From assembly GCF_001632365.1 (NCBI RefSeq), contig NW_024468555.1, forward strand, positions 186,001 to 250,000: a stretch of DNA of 64,000 nucleotides. The letters run 5' to 3'. Below the pieces are notes generated by a model. The model did no database searches and had not been told where the DNA came from. It saw nothing but the letters and a program-made list of their open reading frames with translations. Source of the stretch: Laetiporus sulphureus 93-53. Lineage: Eukaryota; Basidiomycota; Agaricomycetes; Polyporales; Laetiporaceae. Made by a program: the position numbers and the translations under genes. This document shows, piece after piece, positions 1-11,353 of the stretch. Position 1 is the first letter of the stretch. Every line of letters starts with the position of its first letter.

Positions 1-130
1 GGGTTCCTGGCTCGACGATGATGAACCCATGTCTTCTTGCTGTTTTTACGGATATATATTACGAGTGTCAGTAGCAATATATGTACTATGTAACTCCATA
101 AATCGTTCCTAGCCAATAGCGAAGTAGATG

Positions 131-3100
131 TCATGATAAAGTGTCCGCACTGAGTGGCTTTTGTATCTGTTTCTGCACTTCCGCTGCGACATCTTCCGAT
201 GTACTCCGCACAGTTACACGACAAAGCTGCAACAGTGTTGAGCAAAGTTCAGCAGTACGAAGTCTATGCAAACACGTACCTTCGCTTCCCGGTTGGGCTC
301 TAGCCTCATCAAACAGCCCACCTTCCCATCCACCGACATGTGCAATATGCCAGCACCGACAATGTTGTCTGGATTGGGGTCGATCTCGTCGAGGATGTTC
401 AACGAAAAACCAGACACGATCTGACGCTGCTTCTCTCGGTCGACATAACCTGACTCAGTCAAATTAATGGGGAAGATGCTCTGTGCCTCTCGCGGCGGAC
501 CGCCAATCAGTCTCCATCGCTCGAAGAAGTCAGCCTGTCCGAGCTTGACATGTTCGATGAATTTTGTGAGCACGATCGGCAATCTGAGTGCGATGCTCTG
601 CTGCGCGCCAGCGAGGTAGGACACGCTCAATATTGGCGGCTTCGTAAATGGTTTCTTGCATTCGACTTGAATCAGTTGTTGCGATTGTGTTCGGGGCGGA
701 ATCACATTCGGAGCGATCTTAGCGAACGTCACTGACAACGCGTCTGGCTCTTCGGTATGGAGGGTTGCGGTGAAGGAGATAAGAGGAGCAGAGATCTTAT
801 TGCCCATGTACACGGCGAGTTGTCCTAGATGTCCATGGTACCGCGACTTGATGCCAATCTGGATCTGGACATCCTCGTAGAGCACACCCTCGCTACTCCA
901 CGTGAGTTTGTCAAACCACCGCTCTACATTGGGGCCCACTGTTAATAGCGGAATGCCCTTCTCGGCAAGAGCCGCTGGTGATGAGGAGACCAGATGCTGG
1001 AAGGTAGAGGGTGTCTGTCCAGAGATGTCGAGCCCCATCAACGAGCTCGTGATATCGTTCGCGGAATCCTGCGTCGCTGAACCATTCCCATTCGCCTTCG
1101 TGAGTGTAGGTTTCCTCGTCGCCCTCCTAGATAGAGTGCTCTCTGCAAATGCGTCCTTCCCATTGAGACGGTTGAGGAGGGCGCTCTCTCTTGGAGGGAA
1201 GGGTGGGATCTCCTCGCAGACGTTCTGCAGCAACTCGTCATCATCTGGACGAGATGCAAGCGCATAGAATTCGCAAGCCCGCTGCTGCAGATCGACGTCC
1301 AGCACGTGTCGATACCGTTCGAACACGTTCAGCAGCTGGGGTTTGATCTCCGGAAAGACGTTGACCCACTTGATATATGTGGAGAGGAGGAGTGCACGTG
1401 TGGGTGCAGCGCAAAATTGAGACTTCGAATGAAGGACCTGGAACTGCTCCATCGGGCTGTATCCCGGATCGTTGGCAATTAAGTGGCCATATTCGCCCAG
1501 AATGTACCCTTAAATAGAACATGAGACATCTGGACGCCATATCGTCCTCGGAAACACGTACCGCCTACTTTAACGAGGCTCTCGTGCGATGAGGGCGACC
1601 TGAGATACTCAAATACCACTTTTGCAGCATATGCCTGCAAGTCCTCTGTGTTGGTCACGATTTGTACGACACGATACCAAACCTCTTCGCCGACGTGATC
1701 ACCCGCCGCACTGAGCAGCTCCAAGATGGTATCGACATACCACTTGTAGGTACTAGCATACTTCTCGGTCAAAATCGCTATCTTCAGTACCATCTCCTCG
1801 CGTAGGCCGTAATCCGCGACTTTCAAGTATCGCAGCAACTCGCCAACGATCAGCTCCGAATTGTCCGTATCACACATACTGTAAAGCAGGTCGAGCGCGC
1901 GTCGACGGACCGAAATGTCTTTGTCCCGGAGAGACAGAATGATCGTCCCTTGGTGCTTCTTGATAGCGGTCAAGTTCTCCGTTCGCGCAGCCAAATGGGC
2001 CATCGTGTCCAAACCGAGATAACGAACGTTAGTTTCCTTGGAACTGATGAAGCGAGCCAAAAGGACAGCCGCGGTTGTGACGAGGGGTGAATTAGTATCG
2101 AGGTGAATGGCCAGGCTGATCGCTTCGAAAAGCACGGCATGCTGAGCATTATTGTGCTGGACGTTTCTTGAAGGTTCGGCACAATTGTTCATCATGGTCT
2201 GAAGCACGTCAAGCATGACCTTGCGTAATGTCGTATCCTCTGCGATTAGCTAATTTAGTCGCGATTCAGCAAAATGTGCAACATCGATCTGACCTGTAGG
2301 AGGATAGTACTGCAGTAATCGCAAAAGCTTCACCTGCAGCCATGGAGTAGGCACCTTGTAATATGCATAAGTTGCTTGGTATTCGTGTTGTACGACAAGC
2401 TACCAATGGGCTCAGTGTCATCGTTATCATTCGATACAACTCGGGTCCTACCCGATTTAATCTATCGACTGCTTTCTGATAGCATACTGCGTAAGCGTCA
2501 AGATGGTCTTGCGCTAGAGCCATGACAAGACTCGTGACGCACACCACTACGCCCTTAGCACGTCATCAGGATCTGCATGCCAGTCTGACATGTTAAATGT
2601 GCTCACCAGATCCATATCATCCATGATTGATACTATACGCAGGGCCCATTCAGCAGCGGGGATGACATCTGGATGTTTCCGGTATAGCCTGAGCAATGTC
2701 AACGCAGCTTTTTTCCTCACGAAGTTGGGAGATGTTCTGTGCACAAATTATTTTCGTGGAAGGCAGCAAAGATTGAATTACGCACGGAGAGATCAATAAA
2801 CGGTGAACATCCTCCGTCAGAGCCTCCGCCATCTCCACTCCTCCAACGTTAGCAATGGCGTGCAAAGCAAGACAATTGTGGATCTCGTTGTTGTCATTCA
2901 AATCTTTGCGAATTGAGTTGACTACAAGTCGCAAGAAGTCCGAATTCTCATGCATCAGGAGCGTGACAGCCAGATAGCCCTGGTCCAACTTGAATCAGCT
3001 AACGTTCACCAGACATAGCCTGGAAAGCTTACAATCTGCTTCTCGCTGTATTTCGGACTCGATATGAGGTTCACAGCCTCCATGTGTCCGATGTCGACTT

Positions 3101-3459
3101 TGTAACCGAGGATATACGTGAAGATGACTTTGGCGACATATCTTCAAGGACCATGCGAATCAATACATCTGCCAGTGCCATTGTGAGCATCCTCACTTCT
3201 TCTTCTGGTATCCGTCCAGATTGCCATCTAGGCCGAAATTATTAGTCACACCATGAGATCGAGTAGCTGGCGCCAGCACACCTTTGAATCTTTTCCGGAT
3301 ATTAGCCATCTCCTTGTTGATTCTCTTCTCTTCCAGTTCTCTAACCCTTGCACCTCGGATGTCCGCAATAAACTACATAATTATAGCATTTAACGACATC
3401 TGCTAACGCATGGCGCTGTCCCGACTGACCTGCGTGAGCCCACGCATATTGGAAGCCAT
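131..3459 (-). CDS. APL3: AP-2 complex subunit alpha (alpha-adaptin)
   Basis: Large subunit of the AP-2 clathrin adaptor, which binds PI(4,5)P2 and cargo at the plasma membrane during endocytosis. The spliced protein starts [10 protein letters not shown], followed after one intron by [20 protein letters not shown], the classic alpha-adaptin N-terminus. HEAT/armadillo-like exons follow (for example [19 protein letters not shown] near 1730), then a hinge and an ear domain in the 280-1452 exon. The last intron (227-279) links EPNREAK to [13 protein letters not shown], and the stop is at 131-133. Without that splice the frame runs into a spurious short tail. The start is set at 3459 because it precedes the conserved MRGL motif. 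At least seven exons are visible; the internal borders between 2216 and 3360 are approximate. Confidence 0.93.
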
Positions 3460-3872
3460 CTTGGGCAGATCGCTTGGGTCGCTTGGGCGACCAGTCCAAC
3501 GGCTCGAATATCGGAGTGTAGCCTATGACCCGCAGGAAACACTAGAGAGACCAAAAAGAGCTGTGGCAGGCCACCGGAACAGCGAGCAGGATAGGTAGCA
3601 GTGGACCGGCACTGATGTAGCAAGGGAGGGGAGGGCTGCTCAAGCTGGCAGAAAGAGACGCGCAGTATATGCGGGAAGCCTCGGTCACGTCACATCACAC
3701 GATCGCGTACGCCGGCCATCACTCGAGTCTTCATAGAGAGCGGTGAAAAACATGCATTACTGTATGTCCTTAGCATAACAAAACAAAATGTGAATCTACT
3801 TTTACACGACTTATTGTACCATATGTATAGTGAACATCTATATTCCAACGCCACTCGTACAACAACCATCGC
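3460..3872. other. intergenic, AP-2 alpha promoter and helicase 3' flank
   Basis: No gene is supported here. The stretch holds the upstream region of the AP-2 alpha gene and the 3' flank of the RNA helicase gene, both on minus. No clear TATA box, repeat or RNA gene was seen. Confidence 0.5.
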
Positions 3873-6800
3873 TCACAGCCTCTTCCACAATGGACTAGGG
3901 GTGCTAGGCCTCGAATTGTATGCCATGTTGTGCGGTGTCGAGTATCCGGAGCGCGATCCGCCGCTGAATCCCGGCAGACGAGAGGGCCCGGACGACGGAG
4001 AGTCCATGGGTGTCCCAGGCCGCGAATTGTGGTGCGACTGGTTGGCAATGCGATACCGACTGTAGTTGTTCAAAATGTTGACAATGTCGCGCGTCATCAA
4101 GTCGAGCTCTTTGATCTCGATGCCACTGAGCGAGCCATCCACAGGCCCCTCATCCTCGTCGCCGGATTCAGACTCGCGCTCATCGCCAGGAGCACGTACG
4201 GATCGTCTACTTCGCGTGACCGACCGCGCTATGATACCCTCGAAAACTCGCAGCATGCAGGCCTCCATCATGACCTTGAGCCGCTCCGCTTCATCGAGAG
4301 CATCAGCCCTTCCCACGATGGGAAGCCACTCATCGCACTCCAAGCCTCGAGCAGTCACATCGACATGGTATGCACCGAAGAGGAGGTATGTCAGCGGATC
4401 CAGCCGTGTGGTCGTCACCAGGAACATCTGAGCCTGAGTCGAGCCTGCGGATATATTCTGGCGCTTCTCCGCGTATGCAATGATCTGCTTCTCGGTGATC
4501 ACAGCGTTCGGCTCGTTTTCGAGGATTTCACGCTTCCGGTGATTCACGCTAGATGGATGAATGAAGACAGTCTAACGCAAATACATTAGTGAAATATCAT
4601 TCCGCATATGCAAGACGAAAAATGTACCTTGTCATGTTGAGTGCGATATGTTTTTCCGCCTGTCCTGATTGCAAACTTCGGTTGAGTCGCAATCGCAATG
4701 AGAGCGGCGAGAAGTGGCCGAGAATTTGCATTAACGTTCAACGCCGACGGGACTATGGAGCGATCCCCTCTTCTTGGGCCTGCAGGTCCAACGACATCGC
4801 CACCTGCGGAGACGTCGATCACCCCGGCGTCGAACAGAGACTTCAGCAAATGCTCCTTGATCCTTTGAATCGTCAGGAGCGCAGGCTTCGCGAGGAAGTT
4901 TTCTGAACAGAATCGGTTCGCAGAAACGTAGTTGCCTTGCTTCTGCAAGTCCCACCAGGCGTTATAAGCATATAGTGTGGCAAGCGCGTCCGAGCGGAAA
5001 TCCTCGGTCGTAAAAGAGTTCTTCTTGGCAGATGCTTCAGCCTTCAGGTGCATTGGAGCGACGAACGGATCCCGATTGGTCAGAATTGCAGCGAGGGTGA
5101 TAGCATGGTCCAAACAACGGAAGAAACTGCCGAACAATACCATCCGACCCATCTGCACGTCAATTGGGATCTGTAAAAGCACGCGACCAAGCGATGTGAG
5201 GTTGTGCTGTTCGTCAAGTGCACCGACCATTTGGAGTGAATTCATAGCCGATACCACACGGTCAGGAGCCGGGGGTTCGATAGTTTCCGCCAGAACCTCC
5301 TCCACAGTCATGCCGGAGAAGTTGAGCGCCTTTACATGCATGACGACGTTGCTCAGATCTACACGCTTCATTTCGACCAACTGGTATGGGTGAAGCTTCT
5401 CCGCGAACTGCTTGCTGAGGATGCCATAGTATTCGCCCGGGCGGTGACGGCCAGCACGGCCAGCCCTCTGGTTGAGGTTCGAGGAGCCGACCCACGCAGA
5501 GACCAATGACGAAATGTGCCGCTCGGGGTCGTACCGCTGCTCCTTGACCTTCGCGGAATCAACGACATAGACGACGTCCGGGATAGTGACAGAAGTCTCG
5601 GCTATGTTGGTGGACAGGATTATGCGGCGGATACCCGCAGGCGGAGGCTCGAAGATGGCCTGCTGCTCGGCCACGGGAATGCTTGAATGCAAAAGGTGAA
5701 TTCTGTACCGCGACTGGTCATTGAAGTTCATCCCGAGCAAGGATCTTGCATTCAATAGACATCGTTGAACCGCCATGATATCGTCCCATCCAGGTAAGAA
5801 CACCAGAACATGCCCGTCATCCGAATTCCTCAGCACGTGCGCTATCGTGAGCGCAATGAAGGGTACCGGCAGCTCGAGCTCATCGTCCTTGATATCCTTG
5901 GCACTGTGATCATCTGCATCCGACACTACATCACTTGAGCGCGGCCTACCGCTTGGAGCAGGAAGCCGTGGCACCGGCGCATCGTCTCCAAGCTGGAACC
6001 GCAGGTATTTTTGCACCGACTTTTCCTGGAACACCCATGCGGAGTCGTGATGGCCCGCCAGCATATGAGCATAATCATCGAGGTAATTCTTCTGCACAGG
6101 GAAAGCACGACCCGGAATGTCGATCACGCTTGCCGGCTGGCCGTCGTCCTCGCGGAAGTATTCCTGGAAGAGCTTCGGGTCGATCGTCGCGCTCATGAGC
6201 ACGATCTTAATCGGTAGGTTGCGCGCTTTGCGATCCGCGAGCAGACGCTTGAGCACGACGAGCAACAAATCAGTGTCGACGTCGCGCTCGTGAACTTCAT
6301 CCACGAGGACGTGTGTTACGTCGTCCAGACTCCTGCCGGCAGAGCCGCCCCCAAGCAGCTGGGATTGCATGCGCTTGAGGAAGATCCCCGTTGTGCAGAA
6401 TGTAACCGCGCCGTGTTCGTCTGGAAGATTCGCCTCGAACCTGACCTGATAACCGATCGAATGCCCACGACCAACGTTCTCCCCCCTCTCCTTCGCGACT
6501 CGACCCGCGACACTGATAGCAGCGATTCTGCGAGGTTGCGTGCAAACAATATTGCACTTCGCGCCCTCCCCTCGCTCGGTCCACTCATCCAGAATGAGCT
6601 GAGGAATTTGCGTCGTCTTGCCAGAACCGGTGGCAGCCATACAGATAGTCACATCATGCTCCTGTATATGTTTCAGCAGCTCCTCCGACTTCGTGTAGAC
6701 AGGCAGTGCCGCTCGAGTTTCTCGCATTTTGGCCATCTTCTCGTCCTGCAGGTATCTATCACGCCTCTGCTTCAAAACTTCGGACTTTTTCCGCAAGAAC

Positions 6801-8117
6801 TCTGGCGAGACAGGTCTGCGATCCGGATATCGAGGTCCAGTAGGGATCTGAGATTGTTCAGGTTCCGGTGGAGCGTCTCCGGGAGCCATCTCTGTCTTTG
6901 GGCGTTTTTTATAAAGTGTGCTCTTCCTGATCTCCGCGCACAGGTCTTCTACCTGCTCCTGCAGGGAGTCATCGATCGAAAACAACACTCTGGGTGCCAA
7001 TCCAAGATCTTTGCCAGTCTTCGCATCCTTGAGAAATTCCTCCCAAATGCTCGCGTCGCATTCTTCCAGATACTTCGTGACGTCAATATAGCAGGCCATC
7101 GATGCAGCTTTCTTGTTTGGACCAGTTGCAAAACCAATCTTCCTGCCGCCTACCGTCATTTCCGCCTGCCAATAAGTCTTTTGTCCCCTGCTGTTCAAGG
7201 CAACAGATGTGATATCCGGCTTGCCGAAACCAAAGCGCCGACAATAGTAGTCCATAAACTGTCGGCCCTTGTCAAAATCGACCAGGCTCCCATCAGACAG
7301 CGTAGCTTGCATTGGTGAGAGTTCCGGCTCCAGCTCTGCCTGCCGGCCTTTACTAGGCTGTCCAAGCTATATATAGACCGACCGTCAGTTGGAAACATGG
7401 GGTTCAAAAGAGAATTGAATCCACATGGTACCCACCAGCCCTGCGTCGATTAGTTGATACAAAAGAGATAATGCCGCAAGTTTTTCTGAATCTTTTCTGT
7501 TCTGATGATCTCCATAAGCTTCCATCCGCAGGTTTTTGATATCTATTCGTGCTGTGGTTCTAAGCCAAGCTCAGCGTGGACTAGGAAGAATGATGACGGA
7601 AGTCCCACCTCCATATCGCTTTCCGATTGCTGTTTAAACCCTGTACTGACTCATATAATGGAGTGGACTTGTACTTATTGGACATCCAATTAGCTACGGC
7701 TGCCTTTGGGTTGTCAAACCATTGTTGCTTGAGCTGCTCCGTCTTATAGTGCTCCTCGATGTACTCCAAGTCATACGTGGGCTCTAAAATAGGTGCCTTC
7801 AAGGCCAACGCCGCCTGTGCCTTCCCTCTTTTCCCCTTACCGCTGGATAGCTGGGAGGGTCCGGTCGGAGGCATGCGCGCGAGCAAAGAGGAACTGGGTT
7901 TGCGGCGCGACGAACCTGAAGTAGAAGGCAGAGTGCTCGTAGAAGACGCGAAAATTGTAGGGGAATGTGCGTCTTCGAGTTTTGGAACCTTGCCTGGCCG
8001 AAGGGCTTCCTGGTCTGCGGCAGTCGAGGAAGAGGAGGAAACGGAACGGGATTGGGGGAAAGGACGCTTGAGAGGAGATCCAAAAGAAGGGGACCGTTTG
8101 GAAGGGTCTAATGGCAT
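3873..8117 (-). CDS. DEAH/DExH-box RNA helicase, DHX9/MLE-like, with dsRNA-binding domains
   Basis: Predicted ATP-dependent RNA/DNA helicase. After a low-complexity Ser/Pro/Lys-rich N-terminus comes a first dsRBD spread over three exons: NPKAAVANWMSNKYKSTP, then after intron 7560-7608 KDSEKLAALSLLYQL, then intron 7358-7435. A second dsRBD-like stretch follows (GPNKKAASMACYIDV). The helicase core shows motif I ATGSGKTTQ, motif II DEVH, motif III SAT and motif VI QRAGRAGR, followed by HA2 and OB-fold regions. The last intron (about 4572-4627) joins YRTQHDK to TVFIHPSSVNHRKREILENE, giving the tail that ends at 3873. The start is uncertain: ATG at 8117 is chosen, while in-frame ATGs at 8159 and farther upstream are possible. 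The DEVH box and dsRBDs favour the DHX9/MLE group over DHX36/DHX57, but the exact orthologue is not certain. Confidence 0.88.
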
Positions 8118-8657
8118 GAGTAGGCTGCGCCTCTGTCGCAGGAGAAAGGCAGGGCGCATGTGTGGCTGCCCGAGGATCTGTGATCCATACAGTGCGCTGT
8201 TCGAACGAGAATTGGCAAAACTAACCTGTGAGTGCTGATGTTTCCAGTCGCCTACGCGTTGACCTTGCGCACTGAAAGTTCTATCCGGTGAGAATGGCAG
8301 GATGTGGGACGCGAGAGCGTCGTAAAGACCGCCGGCAAGGTCACGGTGAGTGCAAGAACGACAAATTGCCCGATACGCAATTCCCGGCGCTTCCGCCTCC
8401 CTTTGGGCGCCAGAGTTATAGACGCACAGGCTCTGCACTCTTCGCTAACCAGCAGTGAGTGGTTCATGCACATTGTTGACGGCCCGTGTCCACTCAGCTA
8501 CTGCATCTGCCAGACGTTCATAGCTGTCACACGCACAGAACATAGCCTTTACGTCTCGAACAGGTCATATCAGCCGACAACGTTCGCAATCAAACATACC
8601 AGACATTACACACGGCCTTTCTACCTCATCCGCTGAGTTGTTTCCGTTCCATCCTAT
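8118..8657. promoter_or_regulatory. divergent promoter region, helicase / F-box gene
   Basis: This 540-bp region lies between two divergently transcribed genes and should hold both promoters. The helicase N-terminus could reach into it, to about 8438. No defined motif was recognised. Confidence 0.4.
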
Positions 8658-10388
8658 ATGATGTCCCAACAAACCGCTCCTCGGTCCATCCTGTCTACTG
8701 CCCAGTTGCAACCTCGGAACGGGAATAGTACTCTGCTGTCTCTCAATCAAGACATCATGTACGCCACACTGAATCTGCTCTCGCCCAAGGACGCTCTCTG
8801 TCTCAGTCTTGTCTCTCGTGCTCTTCACGAGCCCGCGCGCCGTCGCGCCTTATCCGAAATAACTATCGGATCTTTTTCTGCTCTCTATAGCATGTGTGCC
8901 TATATGCTTGAGGATCCCCCCAATCGTCTGCACTGGATACGTAGTCTGACCATCACATTCGGAGCGAATATTGTCACTGATGATGAAAGTCATCTGACTG
9001 ACCATTATCGTCTGTCACTTCTCGCAAAGCTCCTTGCGCTTGCGCAAGGATTGAGGCATCTATCCTTGTCATGGATACGTGCACTGTACGAAACATGCCC
9101 GAAAGTCTGCGATTCTTTGGTCAGCCTGCCGAATCTCGATCACCTGGAGCTCCATGGAGAAGCTTTTGCACTAATCGCGAGACTTCGAAGCTCACCGAAG
9201 ACGCTCAAGCTATCGGCTGCGAGAGATTCTGACCCATTCGGTGACTTCTTGTCAGATGCATTCCCCGCGCTGTCAACGTCAACGGTTGAGACGCTCGAAA
9301 TCGACGAAATGACGGATAACAGCTGGCCAGTGGCTTATCCCGATTTCTTTCGCGGTTTGCGTCGACGGCTATCTGTGCGGCATCTCGCGGTCGAAGGACG
9401 CACGTCCCTCCCCCTCCTTGCATGTATATTCCCGAACTTGCGGACTCTACGACTCGATGGTGTGATTCTGACCGACATGCACAAGGCCTTTCACAACATA
9501 GACGTACCATGGTGGTCGCAGCTCGACCATCTCTATATTGACGTCCGCCTCAGTCACATGCAAGAATGGCCATTGCAATATCCGACCCATTATGTGCAGC
9601 TTCTCGGATGTGGCTATTTACACCATAATCGTGACGAAGCTCTAGACGTCATACGGAAAACATCCCCTGTCATGCTTGCGTGCGTTGTCGTGCACTGTCA
9701 ACAGATGGCCTTCTATGAGACACTGGCCTGGAGCGCCACTCGCCTGCAGTGCCTTCAGCTAACTTTTTCATATGTTACACAATCGACAGAAAGGTTATTT
9801 GAATTACTGGTTCGTGGACTTCAGCTTTGATCATGATTCTCTGTCACCTGGACCAACATTGTACATTTTATACAGAATGACGTCACGAGTTCCTTTGCGT
9901 CTTCTCAAGTGCATACTCTGCAGATCCTTGTCAATGATCAGCACTATCAGACTTGGATCAAGTCCCTGCTTGAGCCCTATTTGCTCCCATTTATCCGGGT
10001 CATGTCTTCGTTACGTTACTTCTCTCTTGGAGTAGGCAACCTCCATGCATTTGGGAATAACTACAGAGGGATCATCTGGTGGTGGCGCGTAGAGCGCACT
10101 GCAGGAGACAAAGCAAACGACGTTGAAACAGACACGGTCATTTTGGAGCAAGTGAAGACGATTATCGGAGAAGCGCTTCTGGACAAGATGCGCCAGCCGC
10201 GCGAGCATGATATTGAGGAACTTGACGGTGAGTGGTCAGAATCAGAATTTTGTGAGTTGAGAGTGGTTCTTGATGCGTTCACTGTAGCAACGATGCAAGC
10301 AGGGATCATCCGGCGCGCAGAGGACGATGATACCCCATCCCTCCTGTCTCCCAGCTCACATTTGCGCATGAATGTTGCTGTTTCGTGA
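8658..10388 (+). CDS. F-box domain protein
   Basis: Predicted substrate-binding subunit of an SCF ubiquitin ligase. Residues about 25-75 (LNQDIMYATLNLLSPKDAL ... LVSRALHEPARRRAL) fit an F-box, with a start helix, a Pro, and the LxLVSR segment followed by R/L. The rest has LRR-like leucine spacing, as in many basidiomycete F-box proteins. One intron (9810-9875) restores the frame: FELL joins NDVTSSFASSQVHTLQILVN. Both exons read in the same frame once it is removed, giving about 554 residues. The C-terminus is acidic. The substrate cannot be inferred. Basidiomycetes carry large, fast-evolving families of such proteins. Confidence 0.8.
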
Positions 10389-11353
10389 TGCGAGGAATTT
10401 GTACGATAGCTCAGTTTTACAGGATGTCAGGACAATTCGAAAAAGATGCCGTTGGGTGGTCTTTCGCATGGGCACCTCGCCCCCTTATTCAGATCTGAGA
10501 CCGCATTGGCACGAAAAGGGAACTCGATATATCATAAGCTACGATACAGGACAATCCGGGATTTGACACCTTCCCACGATACCGTGCCCCAAAGACATGG
10601 CTCGACCCGGAGAGAGGACAACACTAGCGACCCTCGGTCGCGCATCTAATTCATAACGGAGGAGAAATATCAGATATTAGCACAGGAGTAATCGGCTGCA
10701 GAGACAGAGCTTTGGCAGCGGTCTTCATAATGGAGGAGGAATACTAGCACAGGAGAAATCGGCTGAAGAGGCAGAGCTTTGGCGGTGGCGCGTTTGAGGA
10801 GGCGAACTGCCATCCGACTGCGTAAGCGAGACAATGCGAGGGGTGTGGTCTTAACAACTTACTTGGGTGGCGGTGAACAATTTTGGTTTCCTGCGTGAGA
10901 CAGACCTGGGGTCGGCTCGACCAAGCGACCTTGCTTCGCATGAGTATCTGCCGCTACAGAAGAAAGGCAAGCTCTACTTACCGGTGGACTATGAAAACGC
11001 GCGCGCCTAGTAGGCGCCGGAATACAAGAGACCGTCTCTTCTGGTCAGCGGGGGCAAGTGGCCTGTCGTTAATTTTAATATGCGTGGCAGAGAGATCAGA
11101 GTACAGCTCTGCCCACCATGAAGACGATCAAAGATGTGGGTGTCTAGTGAATGAATCGGCGCACGAGCCATCGCTTCCGACCATGCTTGTCAGGCTTGAA
11201 CAAGATGAGTGCGGTGCACGCTTCCGCAACAAAGTGCAGCTCACCAGGACGCGATGGGCTCGCGCTGCGGACAAAACTCCGCACACTAGCGCACGACTCA
11301 CATCCCCCCAACAGCTCACAGGTCCAAGCCGTCTGACCTCACGCTGAGTGCCT
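10389..11353. other. intergenic between convergent F-box and coiled-coil genes
   Basis: No convincing gene is present. Short ORFs on both strands have no recognisable domain and no consistent splice pattern. The stretch contains the degenerate tandem repeat listed separately. Confidence 0.5.
10651..10793 (+). repeat. two-copy degenerate tandem repeat, about 70 bp
   Basis: Copy 1 starts at 10651 (TTCATAACGGAGGAGAAATA) and copy 2 at 10724 (TTCATAATGGAGGAGGAATA). Both continue through TAGCACAGGAG-AATCGGCTG and CAGAGCTTTGGC. Spacing is 73 bp at the start and 67 bp farther in, so a 6-bp indel separates the copies. Confidence 0.75.

Noticed and set aside
10883..11347. 154-codon plus-strand ORF antisense to the 3' flank of the coiled-coil gene.
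   Set aside because: Cys/Arg/Ser-rich random-looking composition, no domain, and no promoter or splice evidence.
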